The notes beneath the pieces are model-generated. The model worked only from the letters and a program-made list of their open reading frames with translations. It made no database searches and was not told where the DNA came from. Shown here one piece after another: positions 45,527-53,946 of a DNA stretch of 64,000 bases (positions are counted from its first letter, which is position 1; each line of letters opens with the position of its first letter). The position numbers were made by a program, and so were the translations under genes. The DNA is from Legionellales bacterium (GTDB taxonomy: Bacteria; Pseudomonadota; Gammaproteobacteria; Comchoanobacterales; Comchoanobacteraceae): assembly GCA_002722995.1 (NCBI GenBank), contig PBNF01000028.1, positions 1 to 64,000 of the forward strand, in the 5' to 3' direction.

Positions 45527-46770
45527 GTCTCTCTTAGGAAGAAAGAAAGCACAACTGTTATCAGGAGCGCAATTGGCAAAACAGATAAAGCCAATTGATA
45601 CGATAATGGTGTATAAGCACTGCCTGAATCTGAAAAATAATCCAACAAAAATCCAGAAACAGGCTGAATCACGCCCGCAAACATAACTAACATATTAGTT
45701 AAAGCCAATGCAGTCCCAGCGTTATACTGTGAGCTTAATTCACGACCAACAGCAAAAACAATAACTTGAGCACTATTGAACAAGCCGAAAAAGAAAAGAA
45801 GCGGAAATACCCATTGAGCACTTAATCCAGGCAAATACAAGACGATTGAAACCATCACAGCGGCCAGTGCAGCGCCAAGCGTCATAATCAGACGCCTTTG
45901 CTGGATATAATCAGAAAGCCAACCAACCAAAGGCCCTCCAACAGCCCAGCCTAGAAAGACCATGGAACATGCATCTCCCGCAGATTGACGGGATAAATGA
46001 TATACGTTTTGTAAATAAAAAACACCCCATGTTTCAGCAAAAATAGAAACAGGCAACCACATTAATCCACCAATTAAACCATTGATCCAAATTTGGTGAT
46101 TTTTAATTAAACCTGCAAGACCTTTAGACAAACTGGAGAGTGAAGGGATATCAGGCGTTTTAGAATCAACTTTCTTATCCTTCAATACAAACACCATCTT
46201 GACAGCGATAAATAAACCAAATAATGAAGCATAGTAAGAAGCTGATCGCCATCCAACAGCATCCACTAAACTGGTAAGGCCCAAATCACCAAACAAACAA
46301 CCCACCATTCCTAAAGACATAATTGAACCTGAAACAATTGCAAAACGCTCTTCAGGCAACCACAATGTAGCTAGCTTTAAGACCCCAACAAAGGCAAATG
46401 ATGAGCCAAGCCCTACCATAAATCGCCCCACCTCCGCCACTAACAAAAGATCAGAAGCAACAAACAAATAAGCACCCAAAGCACACGAGAACGCCGCCAT
46501 TGATAATAACCATTTAGGCCCATAACGATCCATCAATAAACCGACAAACAGTTGCATGGGCGCATACACGTAGTAGTAATAAGCAACCAAATGTGCAAAG
46601 TGAGTTGCATTAATATGGTAATGATGCATCAATTCTAAATTCATCACACTTGGAGACTGACGCAGCAAAGATTCATATGAATAAAAGACAGCACCCAACC
46701 CTACAATTAACCAGGAAGCCCCCCAAGATTTAAAAACACGTAGAGCCCTATTTTTAGCCATTAAATCCAT
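45505..46770 (-). CDS. Major facilitator superfamily transporter
   Basis: A 421-residue, 12-span MFS protein with MDRYGPKWLLSMAAF after span 2 and GWLSDYIQQRR after the central loop. It resembles the MFS protein at 11696-13057 and the MFS families expanded in Legionella. The substrate is unknown. I chose the ATG at 46770, with GGAGG four bases upstream; the longer frame from 46797 lacks a ribosome site. Confidence 0.85.
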   Translation of the reverse strand: MDLMAKNRALRVFKSWGASWLIVGLGAVFYSYESLLRQSPSVMNLELMHHYHINATHFAHLVAYYYYVYAPMQLFVGLLMDRYGPKWLLSMAAFSCALGAYLFVASDLLLVAEVGRFMVGLGSSFAFVGVLKLATLWLPEERFAIVSGSIMSLGMVGCLFGDLGLTSLVDAVGWRSASYYASLFGLFIAVKMVFVLKDKKVDSKTPDIPSLSSLSKGLAGLIKNHQIWINGLIGGLMWLPVSIFAETWGVFYLQNVYHLSRQSAGDACSMVFLGWAVGGPLVGWLSDYIQQRRLIMTLGAALAAVMVSIVLYLPGLSAQWVFPLLFFFGLFNSAQVIVFAVGRELSSQYNAGTALALTNMLVMFAGVIQPVSGFLLDYFSDSGSAYTPLSYQLALSVLPIALLITVVLSFFLRETYGSRNV

Positions 46771-46997
46771 CTCGCCTCCAATCAAAACACTAAACAATTA
46801 AATATCAATAAATATACAGAAAAAAATATTTTTTAACTTATTAAAAAGAACTCAAATGAATCTTCAGTATATTGTCTTGAATAGATTTATGTCAAGCACT
46901 CCTTGATTTTCAAAAAATCTTCTATCATTACAGAGCATTAATATCTTGACCCTTAAACATTTTGAATATAACATGTTGCTTTTTTATAGGTTTGCAC

Positions 46998-47252
46998 ATG
47001 ACTAGGTCAATTCACCCAAACACACAATCCATTCAAGTTTCTTGTGGAGGCTGCGGAAACACTTTTAAAGTTATTTCGACCTACCATCAAAATGAAATGA
47101 GCATTGAGCTGTGTTACTTATGTCATCCAGCTTATACCGGGCAAAGAAAAATTAGCAGAAAAGGCAAGATTGATCGATTCGCTGCACGATACGAGAAGCG
47201 CACTGCAACCTCTATGACCCAAACAGGCCTTGAAGAAGACAAAAGCAGTTAA
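46998..47252 (+). CDS. rpmE: Ribosomal protein bL31
   Basis: An 84-residue protein. SIHPNTQSIQVSCGGCGN and CYLCHPAYTG contain the four zinc-binding Cys of the zinc-type bL31, followed by GRIDRF-like KGKIDRFAARY. The start was set at MTRSIHPN (46998). A C-terminal tail of about 15 polar residues is extra. Its stop overlaps the convergent dusA stop by four bases. Confidence 0.9.
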   Translation: MTRSIHPNTQSIQVSCGGCGNTFKVISTYHQNEMSIELCYLCHPAYTGQRKISRKGKIDRFAARYEKRTATSMTQTGLEEDKSS

Positions 47253-48244
47253 ATTGCCCCAATAGACTGATCCATTTGACCAGACAAGTGAAGCAAATCC
47301 TGCAAGCAACTTAAGTTGTTGTTTTGCATGACATTTGAAACGGCTTTTCTCCAAAAACTTGCATTTGGCTGCCCTTGATAAACCCCTACACAATGCTTAA
47401 GCATATGATGAAAGCGATTTGAATCCGTATTACGTTCAATGTATTCAAAATACTTCTTGAGCACAGGCTGACACTCAATAGGTTCCGAGGAGCCTAATGC
47501 CAACTGAGCAATCAGTTGTAATTGACGAGGCGCCTGCCGCCCAATCATCACTTGGTTAAACGATCCCAACCACAGCATCGCTTGTTCATAAGAGACAATC
47601 CCACCATTCAATACAAAATTAATCTTTGGAAAATGAGACTTTAAAGCCAATACACGATGATAATCGAGCTTTGGAATAGAGCGATTTTGAGCAGGACTTA
47701 GACCTTTAAGCCAAGCTTTTCTTGCGTGCACAATAAAATCATTGCACCCCGCTTCATGCACAGTTTGAATGAAATGAACCGCATCTTCGAAACGGTCGCA
47801 CTCATCAACCCCTATTCTCATTTTAACAGTAATCGGACGATTTGTAGCCCTTCTCATCGCCTCAACACACTGCGCAACTCGCTTAGGCTGTTTAAACAAA
47901 CAAGCGCCCATATTAGCTAACTGGACTTTTGAGCTTGGACATCCCACATTTAAGTTAATTGCTTCATATTCATAGGGCTCAGCAATCGCCACAGCAAGAG
48001 CTAATCGCTCAGGAGAAGCACCGCCAAGCTGCAAGACAACACCTTTTAAAGATCGATCTTCACCAAATAACACACTACGATCTTGAAGACGAATCACTGC
48101 CTCATCCTTCATCATTTGAGTATAAATCAATGATCGAGGCGCTAAGAGACGCATCAAAACTCTAAAATGACGATCTGTATACCCCATCATAGGCGCAACA
48201 GAAACCCTGGCATGACGGTAAATTATAGACTCACTAACATCCAT
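47249..48244 (-). CDS. dusA: tRNA-dihydrouridine(20/20a) synthase DusA
   Basis: A 331-residue flavoenzyme that reduces U20 and U20a in tRNA. APMMGYTDRHFR at the start, NLNVGCPSSKVQ with the catalytic Cys, and HARKAWLKGLSPAQNR are diagnostic of DusA. It starts directly after the recJ stop (no gap), so the two genes are coupled. It is the second Dus enzyme in this window. Confidence 0.95.
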   Translation of the reverse strand: MDVSESIIYRHARVSVAPMMGYTDRHFRVLMRLLAPRSLIYTQMMKDEAVIRLQDRSVLFGEDRSLKGVVLQLGGASPERLALAVAIAEPYEYEAINLNVGCPSSKVQLANMGACLFKQPKRVAQCVEAMRRATNRPITVKMRIGVDECDRFEDAVHFIQTVHEAGCNDFIVHARKAWLKGLSPAQNRSIPKLDYHRVLALKSHFPKINFVLNGGIVSYEQAMLWLGSFNQVMIGRQAPRQLQLIAQLALGSSEPIECQPVLKKYFEYIERNTDSNRFHHMLKHCVGVYQGQPNASFWRKAVSNVMQNNNLSCLQDLLHLSGQMDQSIGAI

Positions 48245-50026
48245 TTAAGATCTATTTGAGTCAGACAACGCGGCAGAGTCAACTGGTTCAATATACAACA
48301 CAATCAACTGCACTTGAGACATGCCTCGATATTCATTAACATCTAAGCGATATACAATTTTGGCCGTATGGCACGATTCATTTGGCCATTCTTTTAAATC
48401 AATATTGAAAGCAATAGCATTAATCAAATCATAACCATTCATTGGCTGCAGACCTAACTTTAAATGCCTTTGCCCCACAATACGTTGCTCGACAATATTA
48501 AATACCCCATCAAAGCAAGGTTCTGGAAATGCCTGCCCCCATGGACCTGCTTCACGGATCATTTTCGCAACATCTAATGTCAATCGATCATCTGATAACA
48601 TGCCATCTGTTTCGATTTGAATATCATCAAGCCCCTCTGTACGCATCGATTCAGCTAACGCCTCAAACTCGGCTTTAAAGACGTCAAAGCCGGATCGCTT
48701 GATGGTTAATCCTGCCGCAGAACGATGCCCTCCGTGCTTTAATACAATTTCAGGATGTTTTTTGGCAATGGAAGCAATCATCGCACGAATATCGTAATCG
48801 CCAATAGAACGAGCAGAACCCTTTAACTCATCCTCATCATGTTGAGTCAAGATAATGGTAGGTTTAAGAAATTGATCTTTCATCCGTGAAGCTAAAATAC
48901 CAATAATACCTTGATGCCAATTTGGATCGTACAAACATAGCCCTTCTGGCATCGACTGTTCACCCGATACAAATGATTTTACAATTTCTAGCGCTTCTTT
49001 CTGCATTCCAAGCTCAATCTGACGACGCTCAATATTTAAGTCGTGTAGCCTTGCCGCCAAAATATCCGCTGTTTCAGCTTCATGGGTAATTAGGAGACGA
49101 ATACCGACTTCAATATCTTCTAAACGGCCTGCTGCATTAATATGTGGGGCAATTGCGAAGCCCAAATCTGAAGAAGACGCATCTCGAATGTTGCGTTGAG
49201 CAACTGCAAACAAAGCCTTTAACGCAACACAAGCTTGGCCTTTTTGTATTCTCATCAACCCTTGAAACACTAATGTTCTATTGTTCTGATCCAATGGAAC
49301 TACATCAGCTACAGTACCTAAAGCCACCAAATCAATCAGCTCGGCCATGTTCGGATCTGTGAGATCATTTAATTCAAACCAATTATTTGCACGCAGCAAG
49401 GCCCGCAACCCCAGCATCACATAGAACGCAACGGTCACACCCGCCATTGCCTTACTCTTGAAGGCCTCGTTATCTGGCGCGTTAGGATTAACAATAACCG
49501 CTGCATCAGGTAGCTGGTCTCCTGGCATATGATGATCTGTCACAATGACTTGAATGTCTTGCTCATTTGCATAAGCAATGCCTTCTATATCTTTAATACC
49601 GGAATCCACTGTAATAATTAGCTCAGGCTGGTAACGATCTATGGCTAAATCAATAACTTCACGACTGACCCCATAACCATGCTCAAACCGATTGGGTACA
49701 ACGAAATTTACATTTTTAAAGCCAAAACGCTGCATGGCCAGCATCATAACTGCAACACCTGTCGCGCCATCTGTATCAAAATCTCCTATAATAACAATAG
49801 AGGCTGATCGCTCAGCAAACTTGAATACTAATTGGGCAGCGGCTTCAACCCCTTGCAATTCCGAAAAAGGAATTAAGTGCTTTAATGTATAATGAACTTC
49901 ATCAATAGAGCTCACAGCGCGTGATGCGTAGATCTTAGGCAAAATCGGGTCTAAATTATGCTTCGACAAGCCTTTAAGCGCAACTTGGCACGCTTTACGA
50001 TGTACAATTTTTTTCTTTACAACCAC
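48245..50026 (-). CDS. recJ: Single-stranded-DNA exonuclease RecJ
   Basis: A 593-residue 5'-3' exonuclease. The DHH-family motifs are present: IIGDFDTDGATG (motif I), VDSGI (motif II), VTDHHMPG (motif III), VALGTVADVVPL, and KHGGHRSAAGLTI for the DHHA1 part. RecJ serves recombination repair and mismatch repair. The start is GTG at 50026 with GGAG eight bases upstream. Length is normal. Confidence 0.95.
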   Translation of the reverse strand: MVVKKKIVHRKACQVALKGLSKHNLDPILPKIYASRAVSSIDEVHYTLKHLIPFSELQGVEAAAQLVFKFAERSASIVIIGDFDTDGATGVAVMMLAMQRFGFKNVNFVVPNRFEHGYGVSREVIDLAIDRYQPELIITVDSGIKDIEGIAYANEQDIQVIVTDHHMPGDQLPDAAVIVNPNAPDNEAFKSKAMAGVTVAFYVMLGLRALLRANNWFELNDLTDPNMAELIDLVALGTVADVVPLDQNNRTLVFQGLMRIQKGQACVALKALFAVAQRNIRDASSSDLGFAIAPHINAAGRLEDIEVGIRLLITHEAETADILAARLHDLNIERRQIELGMQKEALEIVKSFVSGEQSMPEGLCLYDPNWHQGIIGILASRMKDQFLKPTIILTQHDEDELKGSARSIGDYDIRAMIASIAKKHPEIVLKHGGHRSAAGLTIKRSGFDVFKAEFEALAESMRTEGLDDIQIETDGMLSDDRLTLDVAKMIREAGPWGQAFPEPCFDGVFNIVEQRIVGQRHLKLGLQPMNGYDLINAIAFNIDLKEWPNESCHTAKIVYRLDVNEYRGMSQVQLIVLYIEPVDSAALSDSNRS

Positions 50027-50277
50027 ACTTAATCTCCTATTAGCTTAATGATTTAGGCTTCATGTCGCTTCAGCACTACTTCAGAATTACTTCTAGACAT
50101 CAAGACTTGACATCCAATCATTTCAACTAAAATCATCATACATAAAAAATTAAAAATACTATCATAGCGACCTGAAACACTCAACAAAACTCTATTTAAA
50201 ATAATCAATCTTTTATAAATCAAATCACTTCATCCTGTGTTATATTTATTCTTAAAATGAATGATTTCGGACCTGAT

Positions 50278-51798
50278 ATGACTTCAAAGAATGCTGTACT
50301 GCTTATTATTTTAGATGGATGGGGCTATTCAAATAACATTGAAGGCAATGCAATTAAACAAGCGAAAACACTTCATTGGGACAGATTAACCACTCAATGT
50401 CCAAATACATTAATTACCGCTTCAGGTGAACATGTTGGACTCCCTAAAGATCAAGCAGGGAATTCTGAAGTAGGACACATTCACATCGGAGCAGGTCGCT
50501 TGATCCAACAAGATCTACAACGCATTAATACTAGCATTGAATCTGGCCACTTTAAGACAATCACCCAAACACAAACCCTTTTTAGAAAGATTAGAAAACA
50601 AGGCCGCACTTTACATTTAATTGGACTTTTATCCGAAGGCGGAGTGCACAGTCACATTAACCACCTCCTAGCCCTCATTGAAGTTGCCAATGAAGCCCAA
50701 TGCCCTACGCATATTCATGCAATATTAGACGGCAGAGATACACCCCCAAGCAGTGCAAAACAAGATCTCATTAACCTAGAGCGTTATATTGAAAATAAAA
50801 CTTACGTTAAACTCACAACGTTATCCGGGCGATTTTGGGCAATGGACCGAGATTGTCGATGGGAACGCACTCAACAAGCATACAACATCTTAACCAACCC
50901 CTCTCCCCAAACATTTAATGCAATTCAAGCTTTAGAGCAATCTTATCAACACAACCTAACCGATGAATTTGTTAACCCTGTTGCACTTAATGAAGCTCAC
51001 CCCATTTCTTCAGAAGATACTGTGCTATGCTTTAATTTTAGGGCAGATCGAATGCACCAATTACTACAAGCTTTAGGACAAGAAAGGTTTGATCACTTTG
51101 AACGACCAATTCAACCTATTCAATCTTTGTATACCATGACCCCTTTCCCTAATAGCCCACCTCATACTCAAGCTTTATTCAAGCATGAACAGCACATTAT
51201 GACTTTAGGTGAAGTCCTTGAAATGAATCAGCTGAAACAGCTTCGAATCGCTGAAACAGAAAAATATGCACATGTCACATTTTTCATGGATGGTGGGCAA
51301 AAAGCAAACTACTCGATGATGGATACATTGCTGATTCCCTCCCCCAAAGTCAAAACCTATGACCAAACGCCTGAAATGAGTCTAAAAACCCTTAATCAAA
51401 AATTAATTGAGGCACTCCAGACATCTGAATATGATCTCATTATTGCAAATTTTTCAAATGCAGATATGGTCGGTCATACTGGAAAAATAGCGCAAACCAT
51501 TGAAGCCATTGAGTGTATTGATCAAGCGTTAGGCGAGTTAATACCAATCATTCAACGCACACATACACATTGTATCATCACTGCAGACCATGGCAATGCT
51601 GAGTCTATGGGTACCCCTGAGCACCCTATCACTTCACACAGCAACAACCTTGTTCCTTTTGTTTATGTAGGGCCTGATGAATACCGCTGCGCATCGAAAA
51701 AAAGCTTGTCTGATATTGCGCCTACTGTTTTATCGCTCCTAGACTGCCCCATTCCTCAAGCAATGACAGGGAAATCTATCTTAATCCCTATCTCTTAA
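50278..51798 (+). CDS. gpmI: 2,3-bisphosphoglycerate-independent phosphoglycerate mutase
   Basis: A 506-residue metal-dependent mutase interconverting 3- and 2-phosphoglycerate. LLIILDGWGYS at the N-terminus, DQAGNSEVGHIHIGAGR with the catalytic Ser, HAILDGRDTPP, and ANFSNADMVGHTG and ITADHGNAE near the end hold the metal ligands. I set the start at 50278 (MTSKNAVLL), which fits the family; an in-frame ATG at 50257 has no ribosome site. The usual gpmI-envC-ctpA order is seen here without envC. Confidence 0.95.
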   Translation: MTSKNAVLLIILDGWGYSNNIEGNAIKQAKTLHWDRLTTQCPNTLITASGEHVGLPKDQAGNSEVGHIHIGAGRLIQQDLQRINTSIESGHFKTITQTQTLFRKIRKQGRTLHLIGLLSEGGVHSHINHLLALIEVANEAQCPTHIHAILDGRDTPPSSAKQDLINLERYIENKTYVKLTTLSGRFWAMDRDCRWERTQQAYNILTNPSPQTFNAIQALEQSYQHNLTDEFVNPVALNEAHPISSEDTVLCFNFRADRMHQLLQALGQERFDHFERPIQPIQSLYTMTPFPNSPPHTQALFKHEQHIMTLGEVLEMNQLKQLRIAETEKYAHVTFFMDGGQKANYSMMDTLLIPSPKVKTYDQTPEMSLKTLNQKLIEALQTSEYDLIIANFSNADMVGHTGKIAQTIEAIECIDQALGELIPIIQRTHTHCIITADHGNAESMGTPEHPITSHSNNLVPFVYVGPDEYRCASKKSLSDIAPTVLSLLDCPIPQAMTGKSILIPIS

Positions 51799-51906
51799 TC
51801 CTCAAAACTCAATTTTTTGAAATCGTTGCCTTTAAAATCTAAAGACAGTATCATTAAAATCAGGATCAATGATTCATGCGAAATCTAACTAAAAAGGACT
51901 CTCGAT

Positions 51907-53208
51907 ATGCATTTTCTTAAAGCTCTCCTTACCTGCTTTTTTATATTAATTTCAACAAGTAGCGCACTGACCCAAGCAGCTCAAGACCAAATAGGTCAAC
52001 ATTCTATTGATCCTATTTCTGAACAAGATGTTGAACATTTTGCGACAGTCATGGCGCAAATTCAACACTACTACATCAAACCGACCACCACTAAAACACT
52101 TTTTGAAAATGCGATTCGTGGCATGCTCAATGGACTTGATCCACATTCTAGTTATCTGGATTTTGAAGAATTCAAGACCCTTAACACTCACACAAATGGC
52201 CATTATGCTGGCGTTGGCATTCAACTCATCCCTGAAAATGGCTTACTCAAAGTAATTGCACCAATTGATGACTCTCCTGCCGCAAGAGCGAATATAGCAC
52301 CTGGGGACATTATTCTTAAGATTAATAATCAATTCACCAAAGATTTAGGAGCAGAAAAAGCACTTGCTTTACTTTCAGGAAAACCCGGCACCAAAGTACA
52401 ACTCACTATTTTCAAAAAAGATGAGCAAAAACCTAAATTAATCAATCTGATAAGGCAAAAAATTAAACTCAATTCTTCATCAACTAAAATGCTCACACCT
52501 AAAGTCGCTTATACTCGAATTTCAACATTTAGCCAAAACACTGCTCGAGAAATTTCAACACAGCTCAAGAAGTACCCATCCGCTCAAGGCTTAATTCTTG
52601 ATGTTCGAAATAATCCTGGAGGCACTTTAGATGGTGCCACACAAACCTCTGACTTATTTCTAGATGCAAATCGCCTTGGAAAAAATAAACTGATTGTCAG
52701 CATCAAAGGCCGTGACCCCAGAATGAGTTCAAGCATTCATGCCACCCCTGGTGATATTCTAAAAGGCGCTCCTATCGTTGTGTTAATAAATGGCGGCTCT
52801 GCATCAGCCTCAGAAATACTTGCCAGCGCCTTAGCAGAACACAACCGTGGTGTTACCTTAGGTACAAAAACCTTTGGGAAAGGTTCTGTTCAAGCCGTTA
52901 TTCCAACGACCTCAACTTCTGCGATTAAAATCACAACAGCGCTATACTATACACCTCGCAATCATGCTATTCAGGCAATTGGCGTGACACCTGATATCAC
53001 TGTTCCTTACCAAACCATACCCCAGCTGGATGAACCCAATGCGTTGACCAATCTAATTGACGAAAGCCAGCTCTACAAACACCTTGATTCAAAACCTCAA
53101 AAGAAACAAACCACTGAATATGAAACACATCAAAAACTTGCACAAGATGACTTCCAGCTTTATCAAGCCCTTAAACTAGCACAGGGTATGCTGGCCATGA
53201 AAAATTAA
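51907..53208 (+). CDS. ctpA: C-terminal processing protease, S41 family
   Basis: A 433-residue periplasmic serine protease with a signal peptide (residues 1-24), a PDZ domain (YAGVGIQLIPENGLLKVIAPIDDSPAA starts it) and the S41 catalytic dyad: Ser in NGGSASASEI and Lys in GTKTFGKGSVQ. Such proteases trim or degrade envelope proteins and peptidoglycan enzymes. It lies 108 bp after gpmI, and the DotI/IcmL-like gene follows 11 bp downstream. Confidence 0.95.
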   Translation: MHFLKALLTCFFILISTSSALTQAAQDQIGQHSIDPISEQDVEHFATVMAQIQHYYIKPTTTKTLFENAIRGMLNGLDPHSSYLDFEEFKTLNTHTNGHYAGVGIQLIPENGLLKVIAPIDDSPAARANIAPGDIILKINNQFTKDLGAEKALALLSGKPGTKVQLTIFKKDEQKPKLINLIRQKIKLNSSSTKMLTPKVAYTRISTFSQNTAREISTQLKKYPSAQGLILDVRNNPGGTLDGATQTSDLFLDANRLGKNKLIVSIKGRDPRMSSSIHATPGDILKGAPIVVLINGGSASASEILASALAEHNRGVTLGTKTFGKGSVQAVIPTTSTSAIKITTALYYTPRNHAIQAIGVTPDITVPYQTIPQLDEPNALTNLIDESQLYKHLDSKPQKKQTTEYETHQKLAQDDFQLYQALKLAQGMLAMKN

Positions 53209-53219
53209 CCTCTTAAGTA

Positions 53220-53729
53220 ATGACCATGATCTTAAAGCATTTAATGTTAACCCTAACCTTGCTGATATCTAGCATCACTCAAGCTAATTCTTTAGATCCT
53301 TCTCTAATACATTGGCTCAATCAGACCATTCCAGCAATTTTATCATTTTCATTTAAAGATCAACCGACAACGTACTGGAAACCCTATCAAAAACATTTCT
53401 CAAAGCAGGGGTGGTCAAGTTTTACATTGGCGCTTCAACACGCCAATACTATAAAAATGATCCAATCATATCAATTATCCCCTATCATTCAACTTATACC
53501 TCACCATGCTACAAACCTGCATAACACTCCATCATCACTTCATCTTAAGATACCTGCAAAAATAACTTATGCCTCTGAAAATAAAGCAATTATTCAGAAA
53601 GCTCTAATTGAAATTCAACTCTCCTCAAAAGCCCCCTTCTTAATTGATGCACTTATACTGCAACATCAAGGCTCATCAAAAATCATCAAAATTCCACCTA
53701 GAGGTTGTGCATTGCGAACACTACCTTAA
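53220..53729 (+). CDS. Periplasmic DotI/IcmL-like protein
   Basis: A 169-residue exported protein (signal peptide residues 1-22, cut near TQANS). The mature part resembles the periplasmic domain of DotI/IcmL, a part of the Dot/Icm type IVB secretion channel of Legionella and Coxiella: a WLNQTIPAILSFSF start, YQKHFSKQGWSSFTLAL matching the family's YFxxxGWxxFxxAL segment, and the LKIPAKITYAS strand. The N-terminal membrane anchor of true DotI is replaced by a signal peptide, so this is likely one of the free IcmL-like relatives found in Legionellales. It follows ctpA by 11 bp. The match is from pattern memory, not a search. Confidence 0.6.
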   Translation: MTMILKHLMLTLTLLISSITQANSLDPSLIHWLNQTIPAILSFSFKDQPTTYWKPYQKHFSKQGWSSFTLALQHANTIKMIQSYQLSPIIQLIPHHATNLHNTPSSLHLKIPAKITYASENKAIIQKALIEIQLSSKAPFLIDALILQHQGSSKIIKIPPRGCALRTLP

Positions 53730-53886
53730 AATAAGACAGCATCATTCTCCTCAAAAATATCTATTTTTAGTTTGAATAAAATTAATTTCCTTCACCTAAA
53801 TGATTGAAATAACCTGATAGGCTTTGTTTCGAGTAATCAATCATTGCACCTTACATCATTGAAGGTATTGACTGAGGCTTTAACTT

Positions 53887-53907
53887 TATCTTAATGTTTT
53901 TAAGATA
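53887..53907. repeat. Inverted repeat upstream of the membrane hydrolase-like gene
   Basis: TATCTTAA and TTAAGATA (53887-53894 and 53900-53907) with a five-base spacer lie 40 bases before the start codon at 53947. There is no T-run, so it is more likely an operator or mRNA hairpin than a terminator. Confidence 0.6.
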
Positions 53908-53946
53908 GAGTCACAAAGTTAATAATTATATCTCTATGAGGATAAC

